NCBI RefSeq assembly: GCF_022678645.1
Contig: NZ_JALBWV010000054.1
Coordinates: forward strand, 1 to 64,000
Direction of reading: 5' to 3'
DNA: 64,000 bases
DNA from: Saccharopolyspora soli
GTDB lineage: Bacteria; Actinomycetota; Actinomycetes; Mycobacteriales; Pseudonocardiaceae
Under the pieces are notes generated by a model. The model was given only the letters and a program-made list of their open reading frames with translations, ran no database searches and was not told where the DNA came from. Both the position numbers and the translations under genes were made by a program. This document shows positions 1 to 9,116 of the stretch, piece by piece (within the stretch, counting starts at the first letter, position 1; each line of letters opens with the position of its first letter).

Positions 1-2
1 CA

Positions 3-77
3 CCCCGCGACATCTCCGACCACGCCTACGTGTACGGCACCTACACCATCACCCCCGCCCACCAACCACATCACTGA
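3..77 (+). CDS. C-terminal end of a gene entering from the left edge
   Basis: An open frame runs from the window edge to a TGA at 75-77 and encodes about 24 residues ending in a His-rich tail (...PAHQPHH). It has the codon bias of a GC-rich coding region and lies 17 bases before the next start, on the same strand, so it could be the upstream gene of the same transcript. Too little is visible to assign a family. Confidence 0.35.
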   Translation, partial: PRDISDHAYVYGTYTITPAHQPHH

Positions 78-94
78 CCGAAAAGAGCCACAGC

Positions 95-553
95 GTGGAC
101 CCCATCGACTCTCACCCGGCCACCTACCCAGAGAACCGGGCCAGAAACGGATCCGCCTCGACGTCACCAGGACGCACGATCCGTCTGATCTCCTTCGGCT
201 ACCGGCACGGCCCACCACCACGAGCAGACCGCACCGAAGACCTCCGAGAGCAGCTACGCGACCCCGCCGCAGCCGACGACATCCTCCACCTCACCGGCCG
301 CGAACCCCGCGTCCAACACATCGTGCTCAACACGCCCGGAGCAGTCGAACTGCTGGACAACCTCGTGGCCTACGCCAGACTGCCCGCGCCACACCCCCGC
401 GTCATCGCACTCGGCTGCGCCGGCGGCAAGCACCGCGCCCCCAGCCTCACCGAGGAACTGGCCCGCAGACTCCGGAAACACGGCCACGTCGTGGAAATCG
501 AACACCTCCATATCGACGAACCGATCGCTGACAACCTGGCAGGAACACCATGA
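95..553 (+). CDS. RapZ C-terminal domain-like protein
   Basis: A protein of 152 residues. After a polar N-terminus of about 27 residues it shows the pattern of the RapZ (YvcJ) C-terminal domain: LISFGYRHG near residue 31, a TGRDPRVQ-like segment (TGREPRVQ) near 68, and the signature GCAGGKHRAPSL near 109, which in RapZ is GCTGGKHRS. In full-length RapZ this domain binds RNA and metabolites and follows an NTPase domain. Here the NTPase domain is absent, so the protein is a stand-alone C-terminal module of unknown role. The start is GTG at 95. The stop overlaps the next start (ATGA at 550-553), so translation of the two is coupled. Confidence 0.78.
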   Translation: MDPIDSHPATYPENRARNGSASTSPGRTIRLISFGYRHGPPPRADRTEDLREQLRDPAAADDILHLTGREPRVQHIVLNTPGAVELLDNLVAYARLPAPHPRVIALGCAGGKHRAPSLTEELARRLRKHGHVVEIEHLHIDEPIADNLAGTP

Positions 554-1233
554 ACCCGCGTCCCCACACCGTGTGTGACGCGACCGGTCACCAATCGTCT
601 CGTCCACCGCGACGTGTGGACCGCCGTCTGCCTTGGCTATTGGTGGTGTGTCTGGTCGTCGCCGTGCTGTCGACCGCTGTTATCACGGCCAGCCAGATCG
701 CGCCCATGCTGCCGGGCAAGCCCGGCTACACGAGCGTGCCGAACGCATGCGAGTCCGTCAGCGACACGTCCCTGCAGCGGGCCTTCGGCGACCGCCTGCC
801 AACGGTGACCGAGCGGGATCACGACGCCAGCGAGCGGCAGCAGAATTCTCAGTGCGTCTGGCGAACCGAGGGCAGCATCAGTCAGATCGGCACCGGCAGA
901 TTCGGCCGACTCGACACCCATTTAACGACGATGTTCGACGAAGACGGCTACCCCAACGTCGCTACCGTCGACGACGCGCTGCGGCGTCTGGCCCACCAGC
1001 CACACGCAACGCACCGCGCCGTGCTCGGTGCACACGCCGTGGTGGCCCACGACGACCAGAAGGTTCGGCTCACCGCCTTCCGCGCCAACCTGATCGTCGC
1101 CGTCACCTACTCCGCCGTGCACGTAGACCTGGGCAACGTTCAGGAAACCCCACTGCCCGCCACGGAACTCGACGCCGTGGCCCATCAGATCGCGGCAGAC
1201 GTCCTCGCCACGGCAGGCCAGCCGCACGCGTGA
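550..1233 (+). CDS. Membrane-anchored extracytoplasmic protein of unknown function (DUF3558-like)
   Basis: A protein of 227 residues with a cytoplasmic basic N-terminus, one hydrophobic segment at about residues 29-50 (WLLVVCLVVAVLS...), then an exported domain with two cysteines (residues near 64 and 99) that could form a disulfide. The layout (single N-terminal helix or lipobox-like region followed by a small C..C domain around a conserved Trp) resembles actinobacterial DUF3558 lipoproteins, but no clear lipobox is visible, so I treat it as membrane-anchored. It overlaps the RapZ-like gene by four bases and is probably co-transcribed with it. Function unknown. Confidence 0.65.
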   Translation: MNPRPHTVCDATGHQSSRPPRRVDRRLPWLLVVCLVVAVLSTAVITASQIAPMLPGKPGYTSVPNACESVSDTSLQRAFGDRLPTVTERDHDASERQQNSQCVWRTEGSISQIGTGRFGRLDTHLTTMFDEDGYPNVATVDDALRRLAHQPHATHRAVLGAHAVVAHDDQKVRLTAFRANLIVAVTYSAVHVDLGNVQETPLPATELDAVAHQIAADVLATAGQPHA

Positions 1234-1479
1234 CCAGTCCCGCACCTGGGCATGGGCCGCAGCACCAACACGACCTCGCCGCGGTAGCGGACACCGCACC
1301 CGAACACGATCCCGACCCCGCTCCTCCCTCATCCACGTTCGTCCGCTCCCAGCCAGCCACCAACCCGAGTCCGACAGGGTCCTATGGGACGAACTCGCGG
1401 CCCTCCCTCGGCGACACTCCCGATTCCTGAGCTCCCCCTCTACGCCAAGGCGGCGCTTGTTCACCGAACGTCCGGTCCA

Positions 1480-1958
1480 ATGAATCAGAACACGATCATC
1501 ACGGTCATGAGTCACTACGTTCACTACGAGACGAAAGAACAGGGACGCTGGCCGGGCCTGGTCGACATCATCCGCGCTGTCGGCCCGGACGTGCTGCTCG
1601 TGCACGAGGTCGACTGGCTGGCCGACCCCGACGAACCTCCGCACGCCGAAACCCAACTGGACATGCACCTGGCCGTCACCCCATCGAAGCACCCCAACAC
1701 CGCCGCCGCGGGGAACCCCACCATCGTGTCTCTTGTGGACGGTGACACGAAGCATTCGCTTGATCTCCACCACGGCTACTGCGCCCCACACCACGAACCG
1801 TCGCCGCCGCGCTCGCGCTCCTCAACACAACGACCTGCCAATAGTCCGGTAAAAGCACCAGCCTCATCGAACGACTGGCGCTCGAACTCCGGGAACGAGA
1901 CCACACCGTCCACATCGAACACTGCCCCAGCGACAAACCGAGAGTGACAACCCCATGA
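1480..1958 (+). pseudogene. Decayed remnant, N-terminal part resembling an endonuclease/exonuclease/phosphatase-family protein
   Basis: From an ATG at 1480 the frame reads MNQNTIITVMSHYVHYETKEQ..., with DVLLVHEVDW and LDLHHGYCAPHHE further on. This looks like the start of an endonuclease/exonuclease/phosphatase fold protein. Near 1800 the sensible reading moves to the +1 frame (VAAALALLNTTTC), which meets a TAG at 1842. Directly after that stop the frame continues as GKSTSLIERLALELRERDH... to a TGA at 1956. That last segment resembles the end of the RapZ-like gene at 95-553 (SLTEELARRLRKHGH). The interval therefore looks like two broken gene pieces with at least one frameshift and one stop. 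The family names are tentative. Confidence 0.4.
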
Positions 1959-2033
1959 CCAACGACGCCGCCAGCGTCGGATCCGCAGAGCATGACCACG
2001 GCACCGCACCCGAGGCCACCCAACGACTACCAC

Positions 2034-2171
2034 GAACTCCTGCTGGAACTCGTCGAACCGGCGGATCCCGTAAAACGCCTCACGCAGCACCAGCGGCGCC
2101 CACCAGTCCCCCAGCAGATCCATGGTCCGCGCGATCGAACACGGCCACCGCGCGAAGGATGTCCTCTTCAT
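2034..2171 (-). pseudogene. Truncated HxlR-family transcriptional regulator
   Basis: Reading leftward from 2171 the first 46 codons match the conserved N-terminus of HxlR-type winged-helix regulators: PCSIARTMDLLGDWW, then LVLREAFYGIRRFDEFQ. These regulators are normally about 110-130 residues. After residue 46 the frame turns into low-complexity Val/Arg/Trp-rich sequence with no HTH continuation (no NTLTDRL-type recognition helix), so the gene is truncated or frameshifted and not functional. It sits next to the other decayed sequence at 1480-1958. Confidence 0.55.
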
Positions 2172-2353
2172 GGACCTATCGTAACCGAGTCTTACAACGA
2201 GACCCAGCAGGTTACAGCCTTGACTGCTCGCGTGGTCCCCGACGCTCGATCCGTGGGCAACTCAGGCGGCACTCGGCTGGTCATCCGGATGTGGTGGTCG
2301 GGGGTGTCGAACTGCCCCGACCACCACAGGTCGCAGGCCGAGCACCGATTTCA

Positions 2354-3865
2354 TCACCGGTTCGTACGGAGGAAATCGGCCGCCCGTTCGGCGATCGAAT
2401 AGACCGTCGCGTTGGTGTTGGCCGACGGGATGGAGGGCATGACGGAGGCGTCGGCCACACGCAGTCCCTCCACCCCGTGGACGCGCAGACGGGTGTCCAC
2501 GACTGCGGAGTCGTCGTCGCCGATCCGGCACGTGCCCACCGGGTGGAAGTAGGTCAGCAGACTGCGCCGGATGTAGTCGCGCGCTTCGTCCTCGGTGCTC
2601 ACATCGGGTCCAGGCAGCACTTCTTCGCCTCGCCATTCCTTGAAGGCGTTGGCCTGTCCCATTTCACGGGCAAACCGCAGCCCGGCGGCCATGACATCCA
2701 CGTCGTGCGAGTCCTCGTAGTACCGGGGATCGATCCGCGGGCGCGTAGCGGGATCACTCGACCGCAGCCGGAGTGTGCCTCGGCTACGTGGGCGCATCGC
2801 GGAGAACACGACGGCGTAGAGCCCGTCCGGTCCGGGCAGGGCCGGCCCGTACAGCGGGATGTCGGAGAACAGGAACTGGAGGTCGGGTCCGTCGAGTCCG
2901 GGCTCGCTGCGGAGCAGGCCGATCACGCCGCTGTGATTGTGCTCCATCGGCGGCATCGGTCGCGTCGGACGATAAGCGATCTGCGACAAGGAATGGTCCT
3001 GCAGATTCAACCCGACCCCGGGCAGATCGCGGACCGGGTCGATGCCCATTTCCCTCAGGTGTTCCTGTGGTCCCACACCTGACAGCAGGAGAAGCTGCGC
3101 GGATCCGACCGTGCCTGAACTCAGCACCACTTCATGTCGACACGAGGCAGTGAACGCATCACCGCCGATGCTGTACTCGACCCCGGTGGCGCGGCCGTTC
3201 CGGATGACGATCCGGTGCGCGAGCGCGCCGGTGATCACGGTGAGGTTGGGGCGGTCCATGGCGGGCAGGAGGTACGCGTCCGCCGCGCTCTGCCTCTTCC
3301 CGTCGACGATGTTGAGGTCGGAGCGTCCGAAGCCTTCTTCTGCCCCGCCGCTGATGTCGGTCGCCGCCCGGTGCCCAACCTCGACCGCGGCGGCCAGGCC
3401 GGCTTCCATGATCGGGTGCAGCGGATCGGCGGGCCCGGGAGTCAGCGGTCCGCCGATGCCCCGAAGGGAAGGGTTCCGGTCCGGCAGGTTTTCACTACGC
3501 TGGAAATACGGGAGCAGGTCGTCGAATCCCCATCCCTTCACTCCGGCCGAAGCCCAGGCGTCGTAGCTGGAGCGATGTCCTCGCAGGAAGAACATCGCGT
3601 TGATCGAGGAGGAACCGCCCAGGGTACGTCCGTGCGGGAAGGGCAGCGACATCCCGTTGGCGTGCTGGACCTCTGTGGTGTCGGCCCAGTCCGCTTCGGT
3701 GCCGAACAGCATCGGCCATGCAGGCGGGACCGCCGAGATTTCCGGAGTCTTCTGCTGACCCGCTTCCAGGAGAAGCACGTGCAGGCTCGGATCTTCCGAC
3801 AGCCGCGCGACCAGGACGCAGCCGGCCGTTCCCGCGCCCACAACAATGAAATCATATTCACTCAT
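2354..3865 (-). CDS. GMC-family FAD-dependent oxidoreductase
   Basis: A 503-residue glucose-methanol-choline oxidoreductase, the normal length for the family. The N-terminus carries the FAD-binding Rossmann motif VVGAGTAGC at residues 8-16. The GMC signature GRTLGGSSSINAM follows near 80. The C-terminus has the catalytic His in YFHPVGTCR and the conserved ANTNATVYSIAERAAD end. Such enzymes oxidise primary or secondary alcohols (choline, alkanols, aryl alcohols) with FAD. The substrate cannot be read from sequence. It ends close to the HxlR remnant and starts 44 bases after the exported hydrolase gene on the same strand, so the two may share a transcript. Confidence 0.9.
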   Translation of the reverse strand: MSEYDFIVVGAGTAGCVLVARLSEDPSLHVLLLEAGQQKTPEISAVPPAWPMLFGTEADWADTTEVQHANGMSLPFPHGRTLGGSSSINAMFFLRGHRSSYDAWASAGVKGWGFDDLLPYFQRSENLPDRNPSLRGIGGPLTPGPADPLHPIMEAGLAAAVEVGHRAATDISGGAEEGFGRSDLNIVDGKRQSAADAYLLPAMDRPNLTVITGALAHRIVIRNGRATGVEYSIGGDAFTASCRHEVVLSSGTVGSAQLLLLSGVGPQEHLREMGIDPVRDLPGVGLNLQDHSLSQIAYRPTRPMPPMEHNHSGVIGLLRSEPGLDGPDLQFLFSDIPLYGPALPGPDGLYAVVFSAMRPRSRGTLRLRSSDPATRPRIDPRYYEDSHDVDVMAAGLRFAREMGQANAFKEWRGEEVLPGPDVSTEDEARDYIRRSLLTYFHPVGTCRIGDDDSAVVDTRLRVHGVEGLRVADASVMPSIPSANTNATVYSIAERAADFLRTNR

Positions 3866-3909
3866 ACTGGTTTGTCCTTATCGGATGCTGGACGAGTCGT
3901 GGGCCGCGC

Positions 3910-4731
3910 TCAACGGGAGGTTCCCCTGTGGACGGCATCCAGGATGACTCGCGTGATGGTGTCGGGATGCGTGACGAGTGAGAGGTGTCCGGAGTTCACT
4001 TCCGTCGTTCGGGCCTTCATTCTGGCGGCGACGAAGCGTTGCAGCTCCGGTGACGTTGTGCGGTCGTCGGTGGTGATGACGTAGCTGCTTGGTTTGGTCT
4101 GCCAGGCGGCGACGGTGGTCCTGGTGGTGAAGAGGTCTTGTGCGACCCTCCCCTGGACGGCGTAGAGGACCCGAGCTCTGGCGGTGGACACACCGTTGGC
4201 GAAGTCGTTGAGGAACGCGGCTTCGGTCAGGCGACCGTAGCCCTCGTCATAGACCAGTCCCGCATTTGCGGGGGCGCTGGGGAACCGCGACGCGAGCGCC
4301 GGGTAGTCCTCGCCTGCCATCGGCGCTCGCGCGGAGAGGTAGACCAGCGAGTCGACGTTCGGGTGGTCGCCCGCCTGGCTGATCACTGACCCGCCATAGG
4401 AGTGTGCCACCAGGACGGTCGGCCCGGGTTGCCGGTCGAGCACGCGTCGAGTTGCGGCGACGTCGTCATCCAGCGAGGTCAACGGATTCTGCACCGAAGT
4501 GACGGCCACGCCGAGCGCCTGTAGCCGCAGGATGACATCCGACCAGCACGAGCCGTCGGCATAGGCGCCGTGCACAAGAACGACGGAACGGCCTGACGCC
4601 TTGCTTGCTGGAGCGGCCGTGGCAGGGTCGGTGGTAGCCAAGGTGAGTCCTGCCGCGCTCAGGACCGCGATGCCCGCGAAGGACCGGCGGCTCACCGTGC
4701 ACGGTGGTGTCGCCGTATGCGGGTGTGTCAT
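3910..4731 (-). CDS. Exported (Tat-type) alpha/beta-fold hydrolase
   Basis: A 273-residue serine hydrolase. The N-terminus has a twin-arginine signal (SRRSFAG near residue 14) followed by a hydrophobic stretch and an Ala-rich cleavage region near residue 40, so it is exported. The mature part begins with VVLVHGAYADGSCW (oxyanion region), has the nucleophile elbow AHSYGGS, and ends with a His in SGHLSLVTHP that completes the triad. It belongs to the same family as the hydrolase at 10212-11084, with the same order of motifs and a similar exported design. Likely an esterase or amidase of unknown substrate. It lies between the GMC oxidoreductase and the P450, all on the minus strand. Confidence 0.85.
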   Translation of the reverse strand: MTHPHTATPPCTVSRRSFAGIAVLSAAGLTLATTDPATAAPASKASGRSVVLVHGAYADGSCWSDVILRLQALGVAVTSVQNPLTSLDDDVAATRRVLDRQPGPTVLVAHSYGGSVISQAGDHPNVDSLVYLSARAPMAGEDYPALASRFPSAPANAGLVYDEGYGRLTEAAFLNDFANGVSTARARVLYAVQGRVAQDLFTTRTTVAAWQTKPSSYVITTDDRTTSPELQRFVAARMKARTTEVNSGHLSLVTHPDTITRVILDAVHRGTSR

Positions 4732-4747
4732 TGCCCAAGCTCCTTTG

Positions 4748-6088
4748 TCATGCGCCCATACCCGAGGTTCGCTCCGTCAAGTCCCACAGTGAGCGGCGGG
4801 CATGCGCATCCGTCGGATGTCCACTGCTGCGCGGGGCGGCATGCTCGAACGGACAGTCATTCGACAGTCCGGGAACTCGGCCTCGACTCACGTCTCGATC
4901 GGCCGAGTGGTGACCGGTAGCACTGCCAGTGCGTTGATGAGCAAGCCCGGCTCCGCCGCCGACTGCCAATCGGAGTTCCGGGAGCTGGGTGAGCAGGCTG
5001 GTCAGGGCGATGCGCGCCTCCAGCCGAGCCAGCGGCGCGCCGACACACAGATGGATGCCGTGGCCGAAGGCGAGATGCTTGTTGGGTGAGCGTGTGAGGT
5101 CGAGCGTGCCGGGCTCGGACCAGGACGTGGCGTCCCGGTTGGCGGCCAGCAGGCCAACCACCACCGTGTCGCCCGATTCGATGGTCACATCGCCGATGTC
5201 GAACGTCTCCACGGCGACGCGGAGCGTGGTGGTCTGTAGTGGACCGTTGATGCGCAACAGTTCCTCGACCGCGGTGGGCACCAGACCGGGGCCGGAACGC
5301 TGTTCCTGCCAGCGTTCGCGTTGGGTCAGCAGCTGGTGGATGCCGTTGCCGATGAGGTTCACCGTGGTCTCGTGACCGGCCACCAGGAGCAGGTAGACCA
5401 TCGAGGTGAGTTCGTCCTCGGTGAGCTGATCGTGGCCGTCGCGCGCCACGACGAGTGCCGAGATCAGGTCATCGCCCGGTTGTTCGCGCTTGACCGCGAT
5501 CAGTTCGCGAAGGTATTGGACGAACGCGGTGACGGCCTCGGCATAAGCCTTGGCTCCGATCAGGGAGGCATTGACGTCGGCCCAGGACCACTCGCGGAAT
5601 TTTGCCCGCCCGCCGCGGGGGACACCGAGCAGCTCGCAGATGACCGCGATCGGCAGCGGACAGGCGAACTCCGCGATGAGATCGAATCCCGGACCCTGCA
5701 CGCGCTGCACGAGTGGGGCGAGCAGTTCGTCGGTCAACTGCTGGATTCGTGGTGCGAGCGCCTCGACCCGTCTGCGGGTGAACGCGGCGGCCACCAGCCT
5801 GCGCAGCCGGCGGTGCTCGGGCCCGTCGACGTTGAGCAGGTGGTTGTTGACAGCGGAGTTCAGCACCGGGTCCAGTTGGTCGGCGAATGGCGGCCCGATC
5901 TCGGCCAGTCGCGGGTCGAGAAGAGCCGCGCGTGCTTCCTGGTAGCGGGTGACCAGCCATGCGGTTTCGCCGTGTGGCAGAACCACTCGGTGTACCGGCC
6001 CGGTCCGGCTCAGCTCGTCGTAACGGCGATGCCGCTCGGACACGTCGTTCGCCAGAAAGAATGGCGCCGGCACGCCACTACCAAACAC
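4748..6088 (-). CDS. Cytochrome P450 with a frameshifted C-terminal tail
   Basis: A bacterial CYP of class CYP107/105 type. Visible motifs are the I-helix AGHETTVN, the K-helix ELLR, and the heme-binding loop FGHGIHLCVGAPLAR with its cysteine ligand. I chose the GTG at 6088 because GGAGG lies seven bases before it. An upstream in-frame GTG at 6217 lacks a ribosome site and adds no family-like sequence. Near 4950 a one-base change shifts the frame. The other frame continues as LLINALAVLPVTTRP and ends at a TGA at 4888-4890, the normal P450 end, giving about 400 residues. As it stands, the protein ends in about 65 unrelated residues. The heme core is intact, so activity is possible. It is divergent to the LuxR gene. 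Confidence 0.8.
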   Translation of the reverse strand: MFGSGVPAPFFLANDVSERHRRYDELSRTGPVHRVVLPHGETAWLVTRYQEARAALLDPRLAEIGPPFADQLDPVLNSAVNNHLLNVDGPEHRRLRRLVAAAFTRRRVEALAPRIQQLTDELLAPLVQRVQGPGFDLIAEFACPLPIAVICELLGVPRGGRAKFREWSWADVNASLIGAKAYAEAVTAFVQYLRELIAVKREQPGDDLISALVVARDGHDQLTEDELTSMVYLLLVAGHETTVNLIGNGIHQLLTQRERWQEQRSGPGLVPTAVEELLRINGPLQTTTLRVAVETFDIGDVTIESGDTVVVGLLAANRDATSWSEPGTLDLTRSPNKHLAFGHGIHLCVGAPLARLEARIALTSLLTQLPELRLAVGGGAGLAHQRTGSATGHHSADRDVSRGRVPGLSNDCPFEHAAPRSSGHPTDAHARRSLWDLTERTSGMGA

Positions 6089-6269
6089 GTGGTCAACCTC
6101 CAGAAACACCTGGGCTCTCTGCGCCGAGGTGCCCACTATCCACATCGGACCCGGCCAGCGTGCCGCAGTCCGGCACCCGACGGCGTGGGCTTTCATCCAT
6201 TGAAAGAAATCCGGCACGGTACCGGCCGCGGAGATAGCGTGACGGCCCTGGTGATTGAGGGTTCAATGA

Positions 6270-9116
6270 ATGTGGGCGGAGCGTGAGCCGGTGGGCTACG
6301 GCGACCCTTTCGCATCCGGCACTGCCGGTGCTCTGGTGGGACGCGCCGCGCAGGTAACACGGATCTGCGACTTTCTGACCGCGACCGACCGGGGCGGGGC
6401 ACTCCTGCTCTCGGGGCAGGCCGGAGTGGGCAAGACGGTCCTGCTCGACGCCGTGGCGCAGGCCCTGTCCTCGACCGGAACACGAGTCCTGCGTGCGGCC
6501 GGCGTCGAGTTCGAAGCCGACGTGAGTTACTCCGGGCTGAACCAGTTGCTCTTCCCCCTCTCCGACGCGTTCGATGAACTGGACGGCGCGCACCGCGATG
6601 CCCTGCGGACCGCGCTCGGTTTCGACGGCGGACCACCGCCTGACCGGCTCGTGGTGTCCAGCGCGACGTTGACGCTGCTGCGCCGGGTCGCCACCGACGC
6701 CCCGCTGCTCCTCGTCATCGACGACCTGCCCTGGGTGGATCGGGCCAGTGCCACGGTGCTGGGCTTCGTGGCACGCAGGCTGGGCGGCGGTCGTGTCGGT
6801 TTCCTCGGTGCCCTGCGCTCGGGCAGCAACACCTTCTTCAACCACGGCGGGCTGCCCGAATACGAGGTGCCGTCGCTGGACAGTGAGTCGTCGCGGACAC
6901 TGCTCGACGGGCGCTTTCCCAACCTCGCCGAGCGGGTGCGTCAGCGGCTTCTCGCCGTGGCCGAGGGGAACCCGCTCGCGCTGCTCGAACTGCCGACGGC
7001 ACTGAGTCGGCAGCAGCGGGTGGCGCTGGAGAACCTTCCGGTGGTGCTGCCGCTCAGCCAGCGACTGCAAGCCCTGTTCGTCTCCCGGGTCGCCAGTCTG
7101 CCCGCCGCCACGCGCCGCCTGCTGCTGCTCGCGACGATGGACGGAACCGGTGACCTCTGCGTGCTGCAGGCGTCGGCGCGGCAAGCAGGCTACGACGCCG
7201 ATCTCGACGATCTCGCCCCTGCCGAGCAGGACCGGTTGGTCAGTGTCGACGAAGGTACCCGGCGGCTCGTCTTCCGCCATCCGCTGATCCGTTCGGCCGT
7301 TGTGGAGGCCTGCACCAGCGCCGAACGGCGCGCGGCCCATCGCGCGCTGGCTCAGGTCCTGGCGGACGAGCCCGAGCGCCGGGCCTGGCACCTGGGTGAA
7401 GCTTCCGTTGAGCCGGACGAGCAGGTGGCCGATCTGCTGGAGCAGGTCGCGCACCGTATCGCCGCGCGCGGAGACGCCATCGGAGCAGTGGCATCGCTGG
7501 TCCGAGCCGCCGATCTGAGCCCCCTCGGCACGGACCGGGCGCGGCGGCTGGCCGAGGCCGCGTACATCGGCGCCGACGCGACCGGCGAACTACGCGGGGC
7601 CTCCGCCCTACTGGACAGTGCTCGCCGGGCCGACCCCGAGCTGACCGGCTCCCTGCACTCGGCGGCGACCGCCGTCTACCTGATCATCAACGGTGACGGC
7701 GACATCGACACCGCCCACCGGCTGCTGGTGGACGCCATCGAGTCCGGCAACCACGGTTATGACGCCAGCGACAACAGCCTCATCGACGCGGTCCACCTGC
7801 TGCTGCTCCTGTGCTTCTTCGGCGGCAGGGCGGAGCTGTGGGCGCCGTTCTACACGACTGTTGGCCGCTTGCGACCGGAGCCGCCCACCCTGCTGGCCGT
7901 CGCCGGCAAAACCTTCTCCGATCCGGCCCGTACCGGAGTCTCCGCGCTGGAACAGTTGCAGTCCATCCTCGGCGAACTTCCCGACGAGACCGACCCCGGG
8001 CGGATCGTGCGGATCGGCACCGCGTCGCTCTACCCCGACCGGCTGGCTGACGTCCGGGGTCCCTCCTGGAAAGTGGTTCTCCAGGGACGGGACGGCGGCC
8101 CCGCCCGCAGACACATCGGCGCGCTCATGCACCTGTGCCTGGACGACTATCTGACCGGCAGGTGGGACGAGTGCGTCGAGCTGGCCGACGAAGGGCTCCA
8201 GCTGTGCGATGACTCCGGCTACGAGTTCTTCACCTGGTATTTCTGGTACTGCCGAGCTGTCGTCGCCGCGGCCCGTGGGGACGACGACACGGTCGAGCGC
8301 CGCACCGATCAGATCATCCGCTGGGCGACGCCCCGGGGAGTCGAGACAGCTCTGCACTACGCCCGGCAGGCACGCACCATCGCCGATCTCGGGCGGGGCG
8401 AATTCGACAGCGCCTACCAGCACGCGACGGCGATCAGCCCCGCCGGCGCGCTCGCCTCACACGTGCCGCATGCCCTGTGGGTGATGCTGGACCTCGTCGA
8501 AGCCGCGATCCGCACCAATCGCCACGCTGAGGCAGCCGCTCATGTGCGCGCCATCCAGGAGGCCGGCATCGCGGCGCTTTCCCCACGGCTCGCCCTGCTC
8601 GCCGGCGGCGCGGAGGCGCTGTGCGTCACCGACGACGAGGATGCGATACGACTGTTCGACACGACACTGGCGAAGCCGGGCCTTGAGCGGTGGCCCTTCG
8701 ACCTGGCCAGGGTGCGGCTGCTCCACGGCGAAAGGCTGCGCCGGGCAGGGGCGAATGCGGATTCCAGAGGGCCGCTGAGTCTGGCCTACGATGCGTTCAC
8801 CGTGCTCGACGCCCTTCCGTGGACGGAGCGCGCGTCCCGGGAGCTACGAGCCACCGGATGGACCCCGCCGAAGACCGCCGCTGCGGACGGCACGGTACTC
8901 ACAGCGCAGGAGCGGGAGATCGCGGAACTGGCCGGATCCGGCCTGACCAACAAACAGATCGCCGCGCGCCTCTATCTCTCGCACCGGACCGTCGGCGCGC
9001 ACCTGTACCAGATCTTTCCCAAGCTCGGAATCACCTCCCGGGCCGCGCTCCGCGACGCACTCGTGGCCTTGGACCAATCGCCGGTCACCCGTCCGCCGGC
9101 AAGCGGCCGAGGTTGA
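6270..9116 (+). CDS. Large LuxR-family (LAL-type) ATP-binding transcriptional regulator
   Basis: A 948-residue regulator of the LAL (MalT-like) class. It has an N-terminal ATPase with Walker A GQAGVGKT at residues 49-56 and a Walker B region (LLLVIDDLPW) near 150. A long helical, TPR-like middle follows, then a C-terminal LuxR helix-turn-helix in the last 65 residues (LTAQEREIAEL...GLTNKQIAARL...SHRTVGAHL). LAL proteins bind ATP and a ligand and activate nearby pathway genes, so the divergent P450 at 6088 and the following SDR are natural targets. ATG at 6270 is used; a GTG at 6291 with GGAG nine bases upstream is an alternative. Its 3' end overlaps the convergent SDR gene by 32 bases. Confidence 0.9.
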   Translation: MWAEREPVGYGDPFASGTAGALVGRAAQVTRICDFLTATDRGGALLLSGQAGVGKTVLLDAVAQALSSTGTRVLRAAGVEFEADVSYSGLNQLLFPLSDAFDELDGAHRDALRTALGFDGGPPPDRLVVSSATLTLLRRVATDAPLLLVIDDLPWVDRASATVLGFVARRLGGGRVGFLGALRSGSNTFFNHGGLPEYEVPSLDSESSRTLLDGRFPNLAERVRQRLLAVAEGNPLALLELPTALSRQQRVALENLPVVLPLSQRLQALFVSRVASLPAATRRLLLLATMDGTGDLCVLQASARQAGYDADLDDLAPAEQDRLVSVDEGTRRLVFRHPLIRSAVVEACTSAERRAAHRALAQVLADEPERRAWHLGEASVEPDEQVADLLEQVAHRIAARGDAIGAVASLVRAADLSPLGTDRARRLAEAAYIGADATGELRGASALLDSARRADPELTGSLHSAATAVYLIINGDGDIDTAHRLLVDAIESGNHGYDASDNSLIDAVHLLLLLCFFGGRAELWAPFYTTVGRLRPEPPTLLAVAGKTFSDPARTGVSALEQLQSILGELPDETDPGRIVRIGTASLYPDRLADVRGPSWKVVLQGRDGGPARRHIGALMHLCLDDYLTGRWDECVELADEGLQLCDDSGYEFFTWYFWYCRAVVAAARGDDDTVERRTDQIIRWATPRGVETALHYARQARTIADLGRGEFDSAYQHATAISPAGALASHVPHALWVMLDLVEAAIRTNRHAEAAAHVRAIQEAGIAALSPRLALLAGGAEALCVTDDEDAIRLFDTTLAKPGLERWPFDLARVRLLHGERLRRAGANADSRGPLSLAYDAFTVLDALPWTERASRELRATGWTPPKTAAADGTVLTAQEREIAELAGSGLTNKQIAARLYLSHRTVGAHLYQIFPKLGITSRAALRDALVALDQSPVTRPPASGRG

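Noticed and set aside
6093-7454. Long open frame on the minus strand inside the LuxR-LAL gene
   Set aside because: Antisense of a clear ATPase domain in GC-rich DNA; its translation is Gln/Arg/His-rich without family motifs.
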